A stretch of 64,000 nt of DNA from Tyto alba (Eukaryota > Chordata > Aves > Strigiformes > Tytonidae): the NCBI RefSeq assembly GCF_018691265.1, contig NW_024881300.1:5036046-5100045 (forward strand), given 5' to 3'. Of this stretch, positions 58,301 through 64,000 are shown in pieces. The position numbers were made by a program, and so were the translations under genes. Below the pieces are notes generated by a model. The model saw only the letters and a list, made by a program, of their open reading frames with translations. It was not told the origin of the DNA and ran no database searches. Position 1 is the first letter of the stretch; the number at the start of each line of letters is the position of its first letter.

Positions 58301-60620
58301 CAACTTGGAGAAAAGTAATTTGCGAAATGCATTCATTTAGAAGGAAATTTAGAGAAGCAGTGTCCAACTCATTGTGTCAGTGGACAAAGAGAATGAATTT
58401 ATTGAGTTTTAAACTTGCCATACATAATTTTGTTCATTGTAGCAGGCAGTGTGGATGCAGTTATCTTCTGTGTGGTGGCTTGTGTGGGTTCTATCATATT
58501 ATCCAGCATCCAGTGAATCTGGGACAGGTGGCTTGGGAATAAGCTAAATCTGAGTTGGTGCTGCAGCTCAAATCTCTTTTTGTGCAGTGATGTTTATTTT
58601 CTGAGGACAGTTGGCTGGAAGGAAACAGGCAAATCGTAGCTGACAGCGTGGAAGGTAGTTTGCTGTGCTCTGACTGATGTGGGATTTGATCCCTTTCTGA
58701 CAAGAACAGCACTCCATTCAGTTTGCTTTAGATCACACATTTCTTTTCAGAGCCTGTTGTCAGAAAGCCGCTGAGTAACTTTTTCAGAAAGAGTGTATGA
58801 CAAGGAGCGTGGTAGCAGGGACAAAGGCAGCTATCTATTTTACTACCACTTTGTTGAGATGCCTGACTTAAAATTGTACCTTATTTCCCATATAAGAATG
58901 GAGATTTGAGACCAAGCCTGCTTTAGTTGATTTGCCTAGAGAAAGCCAAAAGTGGAGATGAATTTGGACTTACTTCTTTCCCTGAATGCCTTTGGTTGCT
59001 GAAGTGGAATCACTGATGGGCCACAGGGTCAGGCTGAGAGCCAGAACTGCTTGGGTTGTTCTGGACAGGGTCCCCTTGTTGTCTTGATCAGTTATGGGAA
59101 CCTCATGTGAACATGAGGGTTCAGGACTCTTCCCTTCTGTTGCCTATACTTGCTTAATTAATATTTCCCTTGTGTTCATTGATTTTTAGATATTCCTTCT
59201 GTTTGACTGACATCACTCATTGTGGTTTCCTGAAGGCATCTTGGTAAAACTTCTTGTTCCATATTATTAAAAATGTTAATGCACAATATTCTTCCTAAGT
59301 ACCTTTCACCTTGAGCATTGACTGTTTACTGAACTGACATAGCACAATTGATAGTCAAACTGGAAAGGGATGTTTAAATCTCATAAAGCCTCCCTTTGTC
59401 TATGCACCATTAGTTTGCTCTCTGGAGACCTCCTTGAGCTCTTCCAGCTTATGTTCATGTGTTAAAGATTTCCACAGATAGATAGAAGATCAGACTAGAA
59501 TGCTACTGCCATTGTCTTTAAGCTTCTGTCATGTTTTTCATTGTTGTTTGTAGCTCAATAAACATCAAAAAATAAATTAGCTGTAGCTGTAGACATATGT
59601 TAACTAGAGTTTGATAGTTTGATGAACAACTTTGTTTTCAGGAGGTGGTGCAGTGGTGAAGAGATGGACCCTGCATCCTGATAGGACTTTTCTTCTTAGA
59701 GAATAACAACTATGGTGTCCTCAGAAGTTGTGCTTCAGAGTGGTATTTCGGTGGCCAAAGCAGAGGTGCTGTAGAGGTGACCATTCAGATAAATCCCAAA
59801 AAACTCATCTGACTCTGATGAACTGCCCTATGGCGGTGTGAGGACAAGTCAGTGTAGTCCCTGGGAGAGGCCCTTTGCTCCAAGACAGCCAGTTGAGGTG
59901 AAATGCGCATTCCTTGTTTTAAACTTTGGGATTTATTACTGGGCTGGCATTTTCTTTCTTTCTCCTTTTTTAAAAAAAACAAACAGACAGACAAAAAAAA
60001 AAAACAAAAAAAAAAAAAAAAAACCAAACCAAGAACAAAACAGAAATCGAAAGCTTGTAACATTTTTAAAAATACAAAATAGTCTCTTGTTGTTGGTTTC
60101 TTGTCCTAAAAATATGGTTTGTGTTTTTCCTTTCCTCTGCTGTCCAGATCACGTTCTTGGTTTGGGGAAGCAGATTGATCTGCCAGCATAATGCATTCTG
60201 ACTAATTTTTTCTGGCATCTCTGCAATCGTGATTTCCTAATGTTATCCTTGAATTGTTGATAGTGACATAAATTTGAAGATAACTTCTTTTTCAATGTAT
60301 TCTACATGCAAAATGTTTTTTTTTCTTAATCTCTAAAGCTCTCATTAAGGTTAGACTCTTAAAATGGATTTGACTGTATGCAAGGCTGTATATAAAAGAC
60401 CTTCCTTCTTGCTTATGTGTTCCTCAGCATTTCTCACGTGTTGTTTGGGGTTTTGATCCTAAAAAGATTAGATTGGATTAATATTTTGTTTTCCTTTCAA
60501 CCATGTAAATATTGAGTAGCAAAAATGAAACAAAATCTTCATTTTTATTAAAATACAGCAGGACTTAATAGAATCTTAGAAAATAACCTAAAGATTTTTT
60601 TTTTCTCCCTGCAAAAGGTT
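52360..60620. other. Non-coding stretch; no gene recognised
   Basis: Desert-like DNA. It holds poly-T/poly-A tracts (56283-56306, 57347-57363, about 59994-60023), a 14-bp direct duplication (CTTGTGTAACAGTA at about 52727-52754), and a possible old repeat at 53330-53390. No supported exons. Confidence 0.55.
53330..53400 (+). mobile_element. Possible old CR1/L3-type fragment
   Basis: TGCCCCTGAAAAACATACAG followed by TCTAAATAGGAGTCAAAG resembles the remembered consensus piece for old amniote LINE 3' regions (CCCTGCCC...GCTTACAGTCTAAATAGACAAGACAGAC). The match is short and from memory. Confidence 0.3.
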
Positions 60621-60624
60621 AACT

Positions 60625-60735
60625 AAATATGGCCTCAGTTCTGCAAAGGATTACTCATGTTTAATTTTACGTTGCATGTGTTGACTTTCAATGGCATACT
60701 GCGTAAAATAACTTCGCTGAGTCTTTTGAGATCAT
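60625..60735 (+). mobile_element. Probable old amniote retroposon fragment (CR1/L3-type)
   Basis: GGCCTCAGTTCTGCAAAGGA at the start is followed by TTACTCATG, a TTAATTTTACG segment and TTTCAATGG. This order follows the familiar amniote repeat GGCC..ATCCTGCAAA..TTACTCACG..CATTGAAGTCAATGG. The same family appears to be present at 36388-36492. The family name is unverified. Confidence 0.5.
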
Positions 60736-60739
60736 GGTC

Positions 60740-63700
60740 TAAATGACTGTACAACATGATGCTCCATATACCATTAAACTCAAAGCAGTTTTGCCAGAGA
60801 GTTTCCTCTTATGCCTCTGGTTATGTGGATCTCTGTCACTTATAAATCTTTCTCTTTTTTTAAGGTCACCTGGTGACATTGCCTTTATGTTTTACATGCA
60901 GCAAAGTTGGCACCTCTTTCTCCACCACTGAATTTGTAGGAGATTGTTATCCTTTTTGGCTAAAACCAGCAACCCCCTCCCCAAAAGACTGTAGAACGCA
61001 CCCCAGTATTAGGATTGAGGAGGAAGAAAATATATAGAAAGAAATACTAAAGCTAAAGGTTTTTTCCTCCCTGAACTAGAAGGAAAAATTTAATCTTAAG
61101 AAAGCATAGAACACTGACTTTTTAAATGTTGCTTTGCTTCTTCTTGATAGATAACAGTAACTCTAAGAAACTCTAGATCATAAAGGTAGGTTGGTCCCCA
61201 CGTACATCAAATGTGAATAGATCTGGAGGAAAAAATCAAACCCAAACCAACCAACCAGTATTGGCAGAGGTAACTAAATTAACTAGGAAGAAATAAATTA
61301 ATTGCATATATACAGTAACCCCGAGTGTTGTTTTAAAATTTAGTTTAAAATGGCAATAAAATTTTCTTTCAAAAAGAGCTTCTCATTTGCCAAATTTTAA
61401 TGCTTAAACAATTAACTGGTCAGCTTGCTTAAATGTAATTTGGGAAGCAAGTAGAGAATAGCAGTGCCATTAACTCCATCCCCTATCCCCTGATTCCTTT
61501 GGGATAACTGTCCCTGTTTGAATAGTGAGAGAACAGATACAAATATGCACACACATGCCCTGACATTCCTAAAGGAGTAGAGTTGATTTCAACAATGTGA
61601 ACAGACATTACTGTTGCCAGGGATCAAGTTTGTGTCCCTGTCTGCTCTGGCTCTCTCTTTTCAGTCTTCTGGGATAAAGTAACAGCAGTGTAAGTGGCTT
61701 TGGCAGTGCAAGTATGGCACACTTGTGGTGCCCCGTGGGAGAAAATGTAGGGACATGCACAAAACCGCAAATGAAGCAGGAAGCTGCTCCTGCCTCTGGA
61801 GCCAGAAGCTGCAATGATGCAACCACTGCGTCTGGTTTCACAACAGTTTAAGCTGAAGTGTTCTAGTGTGCCGTGGTCCTCCACCCTCAGCTGCCCATTC
61901 CTGTCCCCTTGCTCAGTGGCACTGGTGTTCTGGCCAGCAGCGAGCTCTAAGCTGATGATAAACTGAAGCCAAACCATAAAGTGAATAGTTCTTCAGTTGC
62001 TCATAACATTATAGTGTTTGCTGTTATTCTATACTTAGGAACTTACTGCAATACTGCTGTTCTGTGCCAATGTGTACACAAGTATAGGATATTTGTGAGT
62101 AAGGAATAGGTGAAAATATGTGAGTCAATGCCACTAGGGCATTGCTTTCTGTGTAAGCATCTGGGAATGCCTCTAACACATGTGGAGTGGACTAAGCTCT
62201 GGGTTGTGTGGTCAGGAGGTACTTGGAAATAGCTTTATTAGAAGTAACAATCTTAGGTTTCCTTTCTTCCCAAGGACTGATGCCGCTGCAGTGGTCACAT
62301 CTGCTCAGGGCCACCCCTGCGTGCACGGGGGAGTTAGGTGCTTTGCAAAGGGGCAAAATAAGTGCCTGCACCTTGCTGGTACAAAAATCCAGAAGAGAAC
62401 AGGAGGCATCTTCCTCTGTTTTGCAAGGAAGTTCCTGTATCTTTCCGAGTCCAGGGCCCCGATCTGTCTCCTGAAGTTGGGCACCTCTGAGCTTTCTGTC
62501 ACAGGACCGAGCTGGAATCGCTGGTTTTCTGGCTAAGCTGGACAGTGTATTTTAAGAGGTTGGTGTTAAGGCTGGTTGGTTGGGATTTTTTTTTCCCAGC
62601 ACAGAAGCTGATGATCATTGTTCTTAACTGTGCATGGGTCTTCTAAAGGTGCTGGGCATTGGTTCCCATTGAACAGGAGTGCCTTTAGCTGATGCTGTGT
62701 GTTTTGAAAGTGCTAAACCACAGTTCAGACTGTAAGGATAAGGGGATGGTCTCATAAATGCCTTGACAGCTCATGCTATAGTCGGTCATTAGAATTTTGA
62801 ATGTTTCAGTACACTTCTGTAATTTGTACAATTTACACTGAAGGGGAAAACCCTCTTTGAGAGACTGCACAGGAATGTACCCTAATTTCTGATTGTGTTC
62901 TCCCTCCCTTGTGTGAGGGCAGTCTAATAATGTAAATTTTTTCCAGCATACTTTCTTTGCAGCTAGCTCTTCAATTCTGGCATTTTTTTTTTTTTTCCCG
63001 CCTCTTGTTTCTCAACAGATTGCAAAATTTTGCTTTCCCGGCTGCTTAGTGGCTGTTATGTTTTTTTTTTTTGGTTTTCTTGGTTTGTTTCCTTGTTTGT
63101 TTTGCTTGGTTTTTTGTTGTTTCTTTTTTAAGAAATAAGCATACTTTAAAGTTGCTGTCAGTAATGAGCTAGGTTTATACTGATATAGCGATGGGTAAGA
63201 AGTATTGAGGGAGGGAGTTTACTTGAAACTTGTTTAATGTTACACTGAGTAAAGTAACACAGACTCTTCCCTTTTTTCCTTTTTATTTTTCCTTTTTTTT
63301 CAAGTGGAACTTGGGTTCCAGAGGTTGTCTATATTTAGCAAAAAATGTGTAAAAGTTATGTGCTTCTTTGCTTTACATGCTGTATATGTGATCCAAGGTA
63401 CTTTTTGTTAAGGAATATCCATTTATGAAAAAGGGCCTGAAAGCTTACTGTGAAGAGAACAACTTTATAAAAACATACTGTACTGTAAATTCACATTTCT
63501 GTCTTGATTCATCTTCATTTTCAAGGTTGGAGCTACTTACTAGAATCTGTTTATAAAGTAGCTATGTCATCTGGGAGAAAATAGTACACTTTAAGACAAG
63601 TGATGTTTTCCAAAGAAGCCCAACTACAATTTATATTGTTTTTCTACTTGACTTTTACAAAAAAACAACCAAACAAAAACCCACAAAACAAAACAAGAAC

Positions 63701-64000
63701 TGCCAGAAAAACCTCAAACCTTCTTTATGTGCCTGACTGGACAATACTTGAAAAAGTGAAATGATAGCGACATGTCCAAAAGGAAAAACCTTTCCATTTG
63801 CACTGCAGTGTTCAAGACTCTCTACTGCCCCCAGAATACTCTCTAAATTGTTAGAGCTGTGTTTTACAGACTCAAATTAAATACGTTTAATTCCAATCCA
63901 GCAGTGCACGTTTGAACCTTGGTTTATGAAATCAATCAGATGGAGTAGGGATACCTGATGGTAGTGACAGAGCCACTTTGAACAACTGACAGAGATCACT
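60740..64000. other. Non-coding stretch to the window end; no gene recognised
   Basis: AT-rich desert with T-rich tracts (62985-62997, 63061-63130) and an AAAACAAAC-type A-rich tract (63657-63700). Open frames up to 118 codons (62180-62536) lack family or splice support. Confidence 0.55.

Noticed and set aside
1..64000. Prokaryote-style systems, CRISPR arrays, tRNA or rRNA genes
   Set aside because: The window is plainly vertebrate nuclear DNA; no direct-repeat/spacer array, tRNA cloverleaf or rRNA segment was recognised by eye.

Overview
The window is vertebrate nuclear DNA, most likely from a bird or another sauropsid. It has one intron-containing homeobox gene, GT-AG introns, large CpG islands, very few transposon remnants, and long AT-rich non-coding stretches. 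It is one end of an Iroquois (IrxB-type) homeobox cluster. The only gene that can be called with near certainty is IRX5, on the minus strand, with the complete coding sequence in three exons (9237 down to 6204; 474 residues).

Layout. 1-5.5 kb: downstream flank of IRX5, alternating GC-rich CpG islands (about 0.18-1.29, 2.2-3.35 and 4.5-5.4 kb) with AT-rich, probably regulatory segments; it holds minisatellites and long G-runs. 5.5-6.2 kb: AT-rich IRX5 3' UTR. 6.2-9.24 kb: IRX5 coding exons and two introns, with a polypurine tract of about 214 bp in intron 1. 9.24-11.8 kb: IRX5 5' UTR and promoter, then a second CpG-island promoter pointing the other way (plus strand) with a ZNF143-type element, two inverted CCAAT boxes and a good 5' splice site at 11367/11368. 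Position and orientation match the CRNDE long non-coding RNA, which in mammals starts head-to-head about 2 kb from IRX5.

11.8-64 kb: mostly gene-desert-like DNA with no recognisable protein family. I read several plus-strand segments with exon-like borders (17399-17564, 25335-about 25550, 32333-32408, 38696-38900, 49862-about 50510, 52199-52352). The most striking is the one at 49862. A textbook acceptor leads directly into an 86-codon acidic reading frame, then a TGA, a 360-nt tail and AATAAA, and a small isolated CpG island lies about 300-480 bp upstream. It looks like the last exon of an unrecognised small protein gene, or of a coding form of the CRNDE-like locus. The desert also holds an almost full-length MIR SINE, two probable old CR1/L3-type fragments, a perfect 14-bp-arm palindrome, and several stretches that read like conserved developmental enhancers.

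How it fits together: IRX5 is a dosage-sensitive patterning transcription factor. The CpG-island archipelago around it is the usual Polycomb/bivalent landscape, and the desert to the right is the expected home of long-range enhancers shared by the cluster. Exon calls outside IRX5 rest on splice-site inspection only and have no transcript support here.
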